Of a stretch of DNA of 64,000 nucleotides, positions 9,481 through 18,839 are shown one piece after another. The position numbers and the translations under genes are program-made. Source of the stretch: Saccharomycopsis fibuligera x Saccharomycopsis cf. fibuligera (taxonomy: Eukaryota; Ascomycota; Saccharomycetes; Ascoideales; Saccharomycopsidaceae); NCBI GenBank assembly GCA_001936135.1, contig CP012816.1:747501-811500 (forward strand). The letters run 5' to 3'. Position 1 is the first letter of the stretch. Every line of letters starts with the position of its first letter. Under the pieces are notes generated by a model that saw nothing but the letters and a program-made list of their open reading frames with translations, ran no database searches and was not told where the DNA came from.

Positions 9481-11133
9481 TCAACTAATATCGCCGCCAC
9501 TGAGACCCAACTGGACAATCATGTAAACATTCAAGACACACACAAATAACCAAGCGATAGCGGCGATTATTGAAGTGAACCAATTATTGCTGTAGTCCAC
9601 ATACCTTTTTTCTGAAAGGTCTGTGGTTTGAATTCTAATCACCTGGCCCTCTGTGTCAGGACAAGCGGTCGCACCGGCCTCAGCGACAGCGCCTTGGCGC
9701 TGTCTCATGGTGGACTGATTCTCGTCGTCGGCGGTTGTTGCGGACATGTCTGATAACGAAACGGACTCGTGTTGGGTCTCGCTCTTTTTGATATCGATGA
9801 CATAGTCGTCTTTGATTTCCACCTTCATGACGGATTTCTTACAAGTGAAATAGATCAAAGGGGCAGTCAAAAAGGGCAACAAGATAGAGAGACAAACTTG
9901 GGAAGCGTTTAGCGCTTTGGAGAGCCCGCTTTTGCCAATGGTCAAGGTGACAATGAAGGCCGGGATGATCGCGATGGATCTTGTGATGGCTCTTCTTTTC
10001 CACGGCTTGATTGACCAGTTCAAATGGCCCTCAGAGACAATCTGGCCGCTCATGGTGCACACCACGCCGGCCATCAAGCCCGAGAGCAACAACGCCACCA
10101 TGAAGATCGTTCCGGCCGCCGGGGTGAGGAGCTTCGAAAGTAGCGAGTGGATGGTGTACAAGTCTGCGTCCACGGCCTCGTCGGTGCCGTAAAGAGAGGC
10201 CCCGGCAATGATCAAGATCGCGGCGTTGACGAAAAGCGCCACGGTGAACAACGTGACGGTGAGCTCTATAATGGAGTACTTGAGAGAATAATCAATGGCC
10301 TTGAGCGTAGGGCGGTAGTGGTAGTAGAAGTACTCCTCTGCCTCCTCCCTGTTGCTGAACCACTCCTCCTTGATGAAGTTCTGCTGCTCGTCAAACTCGC
10401 GTAGTCTTGGCTTCACCAAGCTTGTGCCCAAGATCAACGAGTGGGGCATCACGGTGGCCCCCAAGATGGAGGTGGCGGTGTACATGCCGCTGTGCTCGAA
10501 CATCTGGCCCGAGGGAACAAAGCCCCGGAACACCTGGCGGACAGACACCGGGGGAATCATCTTGAGCTCGATGCAAAAGCAGACGACCACCCCGGCGACG
10601 AACACGGCGACGACGTACTCGATGTAGCGGATGAGCTGGGCGGACCCGCCGGGCCTGTAGGCGAGCAACACGACGAGAACGTCGACAATCGTGAGGACCA
10701 CGCCGGCCGGCAACGGGATTTTGAGCAAGATGTTGAGCGCGATGGCAGTGCCGATGACCTCGGCTAGATCCGTCGCGATGATGGCGCACTCGGCGGCAAC
10801 GTAGAGCGCCCAGTTGACGTACCTGTTCAAATGGATGCGGCAGGCGTTGGGGAGGTCCATGCCGGTGACGGACCCTAGCTTGATGCAGAGGGACTGCAAA
10901 AAGATGGCAATGAGATTGGATAGGAGCACCACGCACAACAACGAGAACCGGTTGGTCGCGCCAGCGGTGATGTTCGTGGAGTAGTTTCCGGGGTCGAAGT
11001 ACGCCACCGATATCAAGATAGAGCCTAGGCAGAAGCGGCGAAACTTGGCCGCCTGGGCAACGAACGAGCTGAACTTCGCGCTCTTGAGGAGCTTGTGGCG
11101 CCACGAGAACGTGAGGCACTTGGGGAGAGGCAT
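9481..11133 (-). CDS. SMF3: Smf3-like NRAMP divalent metal transporter
   Basis: 550 aa from the ATG at 11133-11131. The longer open frame above it begins with a non-ATG codon and runs through the neighbour's promoter. NRAMP signatures are clear: TM1 AYFDPGNYSTN with DPGN at 47-50 (metal ligands), ECAIIATDLAEVIGTAIAL in TM3, TM6 GATVMPHS at 225-232, and a last TM helix near the C-terminus (VCVLNVYMIVQLG). About 11-12 helices are visible. The sequence is closest in my recall to S. cerevisiae Smf3 (vacuolar iron/manganese exporter to cytosol), including VDADLYTIHSLL matching the Smf3 EDADLLSIYKLL segment; the loop after TM6 is about 20 residues longer and there is an added acidic C-terminal cytosolic loop. 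Codons are GC-rich, yet I found no in-frame CTG. Divergent from the 2239-aa gene. Confidence 0.88.
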   Translation of the reverse strand: MPLPKCLTFSWRHKLLKSAKFSSFVAQAAKFRRFCLGSILISVAYFDPGNYSTNITAGATNRFSLLCVVLLSNLIAIFLQSLCIKLGSVTGMDLPNACRIHLNRYVNWALYVAAECAIIATDLAEVIGTAIALNILLKIPLPAGVVLTIVDVLVVLLAYRPGGSAQLIRYIEYVVAVFVAGVVVCFCIELKMIPPVSVRQVFRGFVPSGQMFEHSGMYTATSILGATVMPHSLILGTSLVKPRLREFDEQQNFIKEEWFSNREEAEEYFYYHYRPTLKAIDYSLKYSIIELTVTLFTVALFVNAAILIIAGASLYGTDEAVDADLYTIHSLLSKLLTPAAGTIFMVALLLSGLMAGVVCTMSGQIVSEGHLNWSIKPWKRRAITRSIAIIPAFIVTLTIGKSGLSKALNASQVCLSILLPFLTAPLIYFTCKKSVMKVEIKDDYVIDIKKSETQHESVSLSDMSATTADDENQSTMRQRQGAVAEAGATACPDTEGQVIRIQTTDLSEKRYVDYSNNWFTSIIAAIAWLFVCVLNVYMIVQLGLSGGDIS

Positions 11134-11360
11134 GGCTGCTGGGCTGGTACTGTGCGGGATGTGCGCGATGTGCGAGAGCGGCGCTGCCAGCAAGACTTGG
11201 ATCGATGGATGGTCTGCTTGAGATCGAGGCAGATTATAAGCCGGGGAGCGCAAGATGTGTGGGATGGCCGCCGTAATATACCAGCCGACTGAGCAGAATC
11301 GCGGCACCACCCGGGAGGTCAGATGTCTGGGTGTGTGTGTGTGTGGGCGAAGGGAGCAGC

Positions 11361-11393
11361 GCACGAGCAGCGCACGAGCAGAGCACGAGCAGA
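11361..11393 (+). repeat. 11-bp tandem repeat, 3 copies
   Basis: Three head-to-tail copies of GCACGAGCAG plus one variable base, followed by an alternating CACGCG stretch, in the SMF3 promoter. Confidence 0.85.
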
Positions 11394-11497
11394 GCAAGAG
11401 CACGCGCACGCGCACACTACTCGCTGTGAGTAGTCGAGAGAGGAGGAAGAAGAAGAACAGGAGCAAGAAGAAAAGAAAGAAAAAAAAAAGGGGGGCC

Positions 11498-11534
11498 AAA
11501 TGGCGCCAAATGGCGCCGAATGGCGCCGAATGGG
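11498..11534 (+). repeat. 10-bp tandem repeat carrying GGCGCC
   Basis: The unit TGGCGCCRAA repeats three times with a partial fourth. Each unit holds the palindrome GGCGCC, so identical palindromes recur every 10 bp, one DNA helical turn. It sits mid-way in the SMF3/2239-aa divergent promoter and could be a phased binding array; the factor is unknown. Confidence 0.85.
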
Positions 11535-11950
11535 GAAATAATGTATCGAGCTGGCTACATAGACTGGTATTGGAGCGCATCTGCCAAGGTCGGAAGACTG
11601 CCCTGCCCGGGTCCGCTAGCACTGCTTTGCTTGCCTAGCGTTTATTCTCTTGCTATTAATAGCTGCTGCTGCTGCTGCTGCGGCCGGCCGCCTTCCGCAT
11701 TTGTCCTTCCTGCTCCGGCGCCGGTGCGGCGGAGTGCGCTTAGCAATGCGGCGGTGTGCCCCGCGCGCGCTTCTCGCGCGTGCTTCTCGCGTCCTGCCGC
11801 AGCGAAGCGCGGACGGGCGCTCGCTGCCCCGTTGCGGCTGGTGCGGCGCCAGTCCCCACCAGCCACAGAGCCAGGACAACGGCCGGGCAACACTCCTCCA
11901 GGGCGCCAGGCGCCAGAGGCCTTCAGCGCTTGTCTGCAGACAGGCAACCG

Positions 11951-12004
11951 AACAAACAAACAAACAAACAGACAGACAGACAGACAGACAGACGAACAAA
12001 CAAA
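11951..12004 (+). repeat. CAAA/CAGA tetranucleotide microsatellite
   Basis: CAAA units pass into at least six CAGA units and back into CAAA, about 115 bp upstream of the ATG of the 2239-aa gene, next to its TATA-like element. Confidence 0.9.
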
Positions 12005-12119
12005 TTGGACATCATCGCCGTCTTATATACAGCCACCAGGTCCCAGCAGGCGTCCGCATCCACGCACCAGCACTCGTCCAGAACGCCCTCGCCACCACGG
12101 CTCTCCTCCGCCTCCCGCC

Positions 12120-15100
12120 ATGTCGTTGGAATTGGATGTCAAGCAGTCCTTCCTGGCGCTCAGCGACTTGCTCCCAGACAGCCGCCTCCGCTCCCAAATA
12201 GCCGCGATCTTGGACAACTCCTCCGAGCAGTTTGCCGCTCTCTGCTTGGACTTTATCCTCGCCTACATCGACGCGAGTCCAGACGAAGGCCACGCGGACA
12301 GCGAGCCGTACCTCCTGCCCCTCCTCGAGAGCCTGCTCCTCACAAAGTTTGTCCAGAAACTCTTCCAGCTCAACTTCTTGGGGAACAACCACTTCCTCAA
12401 AATCTCGAACTCGTTGCTCAACATCTTCGAGGCGCTCGTCCCGCGGTGCCCGGCCTCTCTCAAGTACAAGGTCTTGGTGGACTGCAAGCTCGGCGACACC
12501 TTGTTTCTCATTCTCGCCCAGGTCCACGACCACGGTGCCGACGTTCTAAGCCAGAAGCGCATGGTGCTCATCCACCGCTACCAGAGCTTGCTCTTCGGCT
12601 ACTTGCAGTTGGACAGCAGGCACATGCTCCGGTTCGCCCGGTCCGGCTTGTTTGAGTCCTACGTCACCACCACCATTGCCGAGAGTTACTTGACCAACAG
12701 CAACATGAACGCTTTCACCGTTGCCGTGAAGGTCCTAGCTCAAATCGCGGCGCAGCCCGCCGCAGGCCCAGAGGTGAAATCCGCCATCGTTGATAAAAAG
12801 TTGTGCGAATGCTTGATCATTTTTTTGCAGATCAACAAGTACGATAAGGAGTTTGAGCGCGTCGACCAGCTCATTTTCGTGTTTTTCCAGCGCTTGCTTG
12901 TGCGCTACGAGCAGACCCTATTCCAGCACAAGTTTATGGAGAACCTATTCAGAAACTTGTCCGAGCTTTTGTTTTCGCTTCCCTTCAGCAGCAGCACGAA
13001 GACGGAGGTCGTCAGGCTACTAGCTCTGTTTCTTTGCTACAAGCAAATGTTCCCGGACTGTCCCCACGCCAGGGCTTTCAGGCTAGAGTACAGCAAACCA
13101 GCTGCCGCTGGTAGCACTTGCGCTATCATCAACAAGGCCAGCACAGACAATCTCCTAAACACCAGCATCTACGATGTGCTCTGCAACTTGTTGGTGAGTT
13201 CCAGCAACACTAGCGATGACTGGGACATTGTCGATTTTTTGCTAAGGGTGCTCAACGATGATCAAGCTTATCTTCAAGTGCCGCTTAGGCCAGACCAGCT
13301 CCGCAAAATAGAAACCAGGATCGACAACTTGATCTACTTGGATTTGCATAATCACTTTGCGGAAGCACACGAACAGCAGGAGTGCCACCACCATCGCGCA
13401 GAAGTACCGTTGATACTGTGTCTAGGCAAGTACCTTGAATTGCTATTAGACCCCAAGTTCCAAACGTTGGTATCATGCACTCAGCCGTTTACCGATTTCA
13501 TACGTTTCACTCAATTGATACCCAACATGGACGCTTTGTACGGGAAGCACCATCAGAACACTGACTTGAAGTTGCAGCTATTCCACATAATAAGGACGTA
13601 TAAGTATAACAAGGAGATAGTTGAGGAATACTTTGTCAACGAAAATACCATCTCCAACATGATCGGCTTACTAGTCAATGATCTTTATCGCACTGACAGC
13701 GCGGCCACCGACAACACCCCGTTAGAGAAGGACATCTACGTTGACGCAATTTACGATTTATTGGAGATTTCCAACAATCAAAATCCTATAGTGCCCTTCG
13801 ATCTGGCATCGAATAGCCCTCATTTCACTTCATTCGTTTGCGATTTCCTATCTACGTACGATCAGGCTGATAGACTCATGATATTCAGCTTGCTTCTAAG
13901 AAGCAGCCCTGAAGTATTGGTATCTTTGGTAATGACTGAAGAGTGCTTGAGAGACGCTCTCTTTGACTCCATACTAGCAGCTGGGCCGGATAAAAATGGT
14001 AACAGTGATGATAACTATAATGCGATACTAATCAGCTACAGTATCAAGTTATTGAGCTTTGTTATTCAAGACACAAAAGAAGGCTTTGATTGGTTTATTG
14101 AACAACTGGAATCAGATCAAGTGCTTGACAAAATTATCAGTTTTGCAAATCTTGATGCTAAGTCGAGTCACGCTAAGAGTAGCAACCAGTTAGATAGCTC
14201 CGCAGCACAGTTTTTCAGCCATTTGATTTACGCAACAATTGTCAGCCGCGAGGAAGCTGACATTGATATTCTCAAAGAAATGAATCTTTTGGAACGACTT
14301 ATTGGGCCAATGCTTTCCAAAGAGATTTGCTCGCTCCAAGAGCAGCAAAAACAAAACCACCAGCAACAGCATCGCCAGCGATACCACACACCAAAGCCAA
14401 ACATTGAATTACTATTAACAATCTTTGATATGATCACTAATCTTCTTTACATATACTCTCGTTCTGGCACCCAATCAAACCACACTGATAATTATATGAC
14501 CGATTTCGTCAGTAGCAACATTTTTAAAAAAATTGCTATTTTGTTATATGACCCTCGTTGGAATTTAGTCCATACTCATCCGGTGATGATAGTTAAAGCA
14601 ACTGAAATTGTCCACAATTTTTTGAGTGGCACCCAAATTAACGTTGATGATGGTGATGATGGTGGTAGTGGTGATACTTTCAACAAGAAGGATGTTACCT
14701 ACTTTGTAAAGGTGCTTCAACTTGACATGTTTTGCCTAAAAACTATAGATTTGATGACGTTGCAAAATTCTATAACCGAAAAGATAGCCGTGCAGCACTA
14801 TCAGCAGCAACAGAGTCACCAAAGGGCTAACCGGATGCTATTATTTGGCAATGAACGATTTTTCCTTGAATTCTTCAAAAGTTTAAACAAACTCATTCGC
14901 TTTTCCATAAGCTTTCAAAAATCAATAATGTGTTACAAGTTTTTTGTGATCACCAGATTAGTAGAGTTGAGCGAAGAAGTTGTCAACGATGCGATTCGTA
15001 CTCTCAATAGTCACAATAACGGCATAAATAATAAACTTGGAAGTTATTATAATGATGGTGTGCAAGATAAATCCCAGGCTGCGTTGCAAGAGCCACCAAA

Positions 15101-18100
15101 TGGTGATCTTTACAGCAGCGAGCAACAAAAAAAGGACAAGAATGAAGAAGAAGATTTTGAAGACCAAGAAGTTGAGACACAAAAACAACCACAGAGATCA
15201 AAATTACAAGCACAATTCACAATACTCACTAAAGCGAAAGCTATTGACAAACTTGATCAAGTGATTGACTTTCTCTCGCAATTCCTTATTGATTTTGAAG
15301 CTTTTGCGAGCAAAGATAAACAGGCGATTATCGCTAAACTTGTTTCATTATGGCACAAAATACACAATTGGCGATTTTCAAGCAGTGGCAAATTGAATGA
15401 CTTACTAGTAATCTGTTTTGGGTATTTGATGATTGATTTGCGAAAGCAACCGCAGGCCCAACCGCAACAACTGGCATTGAAGCAAAAGCACAAACCCAAA
15501 GAGGAACAAGAGATCAGTTGCAACAACAACATCAATAAGTATAATGGTGCATTTGGAGGAAACTTCTCGTTCATTGACGAAGTATTGGTCAAAATTGTCA
15601 AATTAATTAGCTGTGGTGCCACATTCTCTTCTTTCCCTGTCACTTTGGCTCCTGCGAAAACTAATACTAATAGTTTTAGCCAACCAAATTTTGGTAGCAA
15701 GGAGAGTTCGACTCCCCCATTGCCTTTTGCCGTTTCCCCTGTAACCGGTTCTGCTGATTCCTCTAGTGCCACTAACCTTGTCGATATAAGCGAAAAAAGA
15801 AACAGTGTTGGTTCTTACGGTAGCGCAAACCATATTAAACAACCTAACTTTATCAATTCCAATAGCGGTGGAATTTATCTCAATCAATCTAGTGGTAATA
15901 CCTCTAGTTTTAGTAGCGGCAGCATCGGCGATGATACTGATAGTGGCGGCCGAGACTTGAGCGACAACATTTATGCCAATAGAGGGGGAGACAGTACTTG
16001 CAATAGTGGCAACAGCAGCAATAATGACTTTGTCCAAAACGCTAATTATAGTAGTAACAACGGCAGCAGACGTACTGTGTTTTCGAACAGCAGCAATAAT
16101 ATGAATTACTATAATCATGGCTCTCACATTACTAATAATGAGCATTGCTATGCTAACGACTTAAAGCTTGTGGAATTTTTTTGGAAGTTACTTTACCTAT
16201 ATTCTTTGAATCTGAATCTGAGTTTCAATTCTGAGTCACTGTTTAGTGACAAAGAAGCAGTGCTTAAGTTTGCGATTGGATTTGTCGAAGGTTACAAAAA
16301 ACTCGAAGAGCTAGGATACGTGATTAATTTTGGTTTTAAAGAAAAAGGACTGAGCTTTGCGGAAGTGGCTAACAGAGACAACGGCAACGACAATAATAAT
16401 TGCAGCAGTGACGGTAATGACGAGCTGAAAATTGAAGACGCGCTGGAGTTGTCTAATAGCCATAGGGAAGCTATTTCAAGTGGTGCGTCCACTATCACTG
16501 CTAGTAGTGATACTAACACTGGCAACGATACTAGGGAAGCTGTTGCAAATTCCAGCGGAGCACCAGCGACGATGTCTATTGATGCTAATAATTCTACCAA
16601 ATTGCCAAATTCCAGCCCGTTCAAAGCAAATATCACTATTCGTTCTAATTCAAATTTGACTGTAACTGCCAGTCAATTTCAAAGATCATTGTTGCCTAAA
16701 AAGTCAAGTTATGTCTCTGATAATATAAGTTTTTCTGAACAACCGTCATTAGCGGCTAATGGAGCCACAGCAACAACAGCCCCGACTTCAGCAAAATCCT
16801 CACCAGCAACCATAAGCACTTTAACAGATTCAAATGCAATTGAAAGGAAGTACAGTGGTGCTGTCAATAGTAGTGCTACCAAGTTACCAACTCACTTTAA
16901 TTTACGCACAAACTCCAGCAGTGGTAATACCAGTAGCAGTCATCATCATCAATTCAATAACAATGGACTCAAAGTGAATGTCAACATCAACATTACTAAC
17001 AGCAGTAGTCCTATCACAGGGCCTACTTCAGCATCAACATCAGCATCAGCATCGGCATCGGCGTCAACCTCGGCATCGGGGACCCCGGGCGCTTTACTCT
17101 CCGCAGAGCCGTTTTCATCATCGGCATCGTCGTTATCTACTAGACACAGTTTTACCAAAATGCAAAAAATTGACATGAAGCCACCGCCAAGAGATGTTTT
17201 TAATGGCGGGAGTAATAATATAGGTAGCAGTAGGGTTTTAAACATCAATAGTTCCGGTAATGCTAACCAAAACAATGTTAATATACCTGGAAATAGTTTA
17301 TCCTCAATCGGCACATTTGGTTCAGTTGGTCCTGAGAACAGTTCTACTAATCGAAGTCCAATAAAAAATAGGAGTCCAGTATCAACAAAGAGTCCGCAAA
17401 TCACTAACGTCAACAAGAGCCCAATTTCGAGTAACAGAAATTTGCATTTGAACAAAAATATGTATAAAATGAGTTCTTCTGGTGGTGCTAGTAGTTCTGG
17501 TGTAGCGATGGCGGCAGCAGCAGCGGCGGCGGCAGCAGCAGCAGCATCAACAACAGTACCAACGCCAGCTAGTAAAGGGATCAAGATGAGCCCTAGGAAT
17601 AGCCCAATGTTGAGCCCTGGTGAAAATTGCAGTCCGATTTCATTGCATGGTAACTTTAGGAATAATTTCAATAATAAAAGCAACAACAATGACATTTACA
17701 ACAATAACGCATATTATAACAATAAGAACTACAATGATAATATCCCAGTCAGTTCAAAGCCATTGTTGGGTATGGATATTAGTTCGCCTAGTGCTGATCA
17801 TGCATATCAGCAACACTCAAACAGCAGTGAACTAAAATCACCTTTATCAGCTCATGGCATTAGCGGCAGTGGTGGTGGTGGTGGTGGTAGTGACTACTTT
17901 GACGCTGTTTTTGATGGTGGAAGTGGCAGTGGAAATGGCTCATTTTCAAATAGTAATGCTATTGTAGTTGAGCACGATAGTACCTATGCTAGCGACCACA
18001 GCTTCAATAGCAGTAGCAAAAATGTGTTAATTGAAATTTTATGTTTGCCTAGTAGTTCAGGGAACTACAATGGGGAAGATAAAAAGAAGAAAGAGCTCAG

Positions 18101-18839
18101 CAAGCTTGCTGACCTGGTACAGTATTACATTGTGGAAACTATAATGAATGCTATTACCATGGTAAGCTTGTCATCAAATGTTGCAAATCGAAATGCAAAT
18201 ACAAATTCAGATATTGTGACTTATACCAGCCCTAAGAAAACATTATCGTCAACATTGTCGGCATCGACTACCACAGATCTCAATAATAGTGCACATGGTA
18301 ATACAGTAAAATCGCGTACCGATGAGCATAATATGGAACTGCCAGTTAATAACCAATCAACCAATCAGCTTGTTCCTTTTGACCCGTTCATTCAACAAGT
18401 GAGGCGCCGCTTAAGCCTAACCGACCAAACTATTGCAAAAATTTTACAAACACAGTTACAGCTGCAATCACCATCTAGGCATTCACAATCGCTACAAAAG
18501 CAAAAACAGCCTTTGCGGCAGCCTATTTTAGCTGCTAAAGTCCCACGGCAATGGCCATCATCAGCTTCGTCCTCGCCGCCATCATCTGGAAAAACATTAT
18601 TGTCACCAAACGATGCTCGTAAAAGAAATAGTTATCCGTTAGTATTGAGCCTTGACAATGTCAATGCTGATGTTAGTGCTAATAAAAGTGTAACTAGTGG
18701 CAACGATAGTGGTAATGATGTGAGAGGCATTGGAAAAAACAGTGTTCATGGCAAAGCGAAGGCAACGAAACTGGGAGCTGCTAATAACAGGGAAAAAATA
18801 ATTGAAAACTTGCAAATTTTAGAGAATTTGTTGAAGTAA
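12120..18839 (+). CDS. Giant helical protein with Ser/Asn-rich tail, unrecognised
   Basis: 2239 aa from the ATG at 12120, the first ATG with a plausible N-terminus (MSLELDVKQSFLALSDLL) about 90 bp after a TATA-like site; upstream in-frame codons lie in repeats. I do not recognise it. Residues 1 to about 1120 look like an all-helical, armadillo/HEAT-like solenoid with short polar inserts. The rest is low complexity: Asn/Ser-rich, runs of SP sites (RSPIKNRSPVSTKSP), an SA-repeat (around 17030-17080), poly-Ala (17510-17550), poly-Gly (17873-17890), and Q-rich ends. A structured island near residues 1340-1410 (ELKLVEFFWKLLYLYSLNL; about 16155-16330) interrupts the tail. No membrane segment or signal peptide is seen. 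GC content of the codons falls steeply from 5' to 3'. Many SP/TP sites suggest CDK or MAPK control (inference). Long antisense frames (e.g. 16949-17695) are shadows of repetitive codons. Confidence 0.85.
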   Translation: MSLELDVKQSFLALSDLLPDSRLRSQIAAILDNSSEQFAALCLDFILAYIDASPDEGHADSEPYLLPLLESLLLTKFVQKLFQLNFLGNNHFLKISNSLLNIFEALVPRCPASLKYKVLVDCKLGDTLFLILAQVHDHGADVLSQKRMVLIHRYQSLLFGYLQLDSRHMLRFARSGLFESYVTTTIAESYLTNSNMNAFTVAVKVLAQIAAQPAAGPEVKSAIVDKKLCECLIIFLQINKYDKEFERVDQLIFVFFQRLLVRYEQTLFQHKFMENLFRNLSELLFSLPFSSSTKTEVVRLLALFLCYKQMFPDCPHARAFRLEYSKPAAAGSTCAIINKASTDNLLNTSIYDVLCNLLVSSSNTSDDWDIVDFLLRVLNDDQAYLQVPLRPDQLRKIETRIDNLIYLDLHNHFAEAHEQQECHHHRAEVPLILCLGKYLELLLDPKFQTLVSCTQPFTDFIRFTQLIPNMDALYGKHHQNTDLKLQLFHIIRTYKYNKEIVEEYFVNENTISNMIGLLVNDLYRTDSAATDNTPLEKDIYVDAIYDLLEISNNQNPIVPFDLASNSPHFTSFVCDFLSTYDQADRLMIFSLLLRSSPEVLVSLVMTEECLRDALFDSILAAGPDKNGNSDDNYNAILISYSIKLLSFVIQDTKEGFDWFIEQLESDQVLDKIISFANLDAKSSHAKSSNQLDSSAAQFFSHLIYATIVSREEADIDILKEMNLLERLIGPMLSKEICSLQEQQKQNHQQQHRQRYHTPKPNIELLLTIFDMITNLLYIYSRSGTQSNHTDNYMTDFVSSNIFKKIAILLYDPRWNLVHTHPVMIVKATEIVHNFLSGTQINVDDGDDGGSGDTFNKKDVTYFVKVLQLDMFCLKTIDLMTLQNSITEKIAVQHYQQQQSHQRANRMLLFGNERFFLEFFKSLNKLIRFSISFQKSIMCYKFFVITRLVELSEEVVNDAIRTLNSHNNGINNKLGSYYNDGVQDKSQAALQEPPNGDLYSSEQQKKDKNEEEDFEDQEVETQKQPQRSKLQAQFTILTKAKAIDKLDQVIDFLSQFLIDFEAFASKDKQAIIAKLVSLWHKIHNWRFSSSGKLNDLLVICFGYLMIDLRKQPQAQPQQLALKQKHKPKEEQEISCNNNINKYNGAFGGNFSFIDEVLVKIVKLISCGATFSSFPVTLAPAKTNTNSFSQPNFGSKESSTPPLPFAVSPVTGSADSSSATNLVDISEKRNSVGSYGSANHIKQPNFINSNSGGIYLNQSSGNTSSFSSGSIGDDTDSGGRDLSDNIYANRGGDSTCNSGNSSNNDFVQNANYSSNNGSRRTVFSNSSNNMNYYNHGSHITNNEHCYANDLKLVEFFWKLLYLYSLNLNLSFNSESLFSDKEAVLKFAIGFVEGYKKLEELGYVINFGFKEKGLSFAEVANRDNGNDNNNCSSDGNDELKIEDALELSNSHREAISSGASTITASSDTNTGNDTREAVANSSGAPATMSIDANNSTKLPNSSPFKANITIRSNSNLTVTASQFQRSLLPKKSSYVSDNISFSEQPSLAANGATATTAPTSAKSSPATISTLTDSNAIERKYSGAVNSSATKLPTHFNLRTNSSSGNTSSSHHHQFNNNGLKVNVNINITNSSSPITGPTSASTSASASASASTSASGTPGALLSAEPFSSSASSLSTRHSFTKMQKIDMKPPPRDVFNGGSNNIGSSRVLNINSSGNANQNNVNIPGNSLSSIGTFGSVGPENSSTNRSPIKNRSPVSTKSPQITNVNKSPISSNRNLHLNKNMYKMSSSGGASSSGVAMAAAAAAAAAAAASTTVPTPASKGIKMSPRNSPMLSPGENCSPISLHGNFRNNFNNKSNNNDIYNNNAYYNNKNYNDNIPVSSKPLLGMDISSPSADHAYQQHSNSSELKSPLSAHGISGSGGGGGGSDYFDAVFDGGSGSGNGSFSNSNAIVVEHDSTYASDHSFNSSSKNVLIEILCLPSSSGNYNGEDKKKKELSKLADLVQYYIVETIMNAITMVSLSSNVANRNANTNSDIVTYTSPKKTLSSTLSASTTTDLNNSAHGNTVKSRTDEHNMELPVNNQSTNQLVPFDPFIQQVRRRLSLTDQTIAKILQTQLQLQSPSRHSQSLQKQKQPLRQPILAAKVPRQWPSSASSSPPSSGKTLLSPNDARKRNSYPLVLSLDNVNADVSANKSVTSGNDSGNDVRGIGKNSVHGKAKATKLGAANNREKIIENLQILENLLK

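Larger units (their letters stand above)
11134..12119. promoter_or_regulatory. GC-rich divergent promoter SMF3 / 2239-aa gene
   Basis: A 986-bp bidirectional promoter, far more GC-rich than the rest of the window. It contains TATA-like elements facing SMF3 (around 11230-11240 and 11271-11280) and TTATATAC at 12023-12030 facing right, a CA/GT run (11331-11344), an 11-bp tandem repeat, a 10-bp GGCGCC tandem repeat, a GCT run (11661-11680) and a CAAA/CAGA tetranucleotide tract. Open frames reported in it are GC-driven and unsupported. Confidence 0.6.

Noticed and set aside
11134-11622. N-terminal extension of the SMF3 frame by 163 residues
   Set aside because: It starts at a non-ATG codon, is low complexity (poly-Phe/Leu, Arg/Ser) and covers repeat-rich promoter DNA; homology begins at the 11133 ATG.
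16949-17695. Long antisense frame (248 codons) opposite the 2239-aa gene
   Set aside because: It arises from repeated Ser/Ala/Asn codons on the plus strand and translates as Leu/Ala/Val-rich low complexity.
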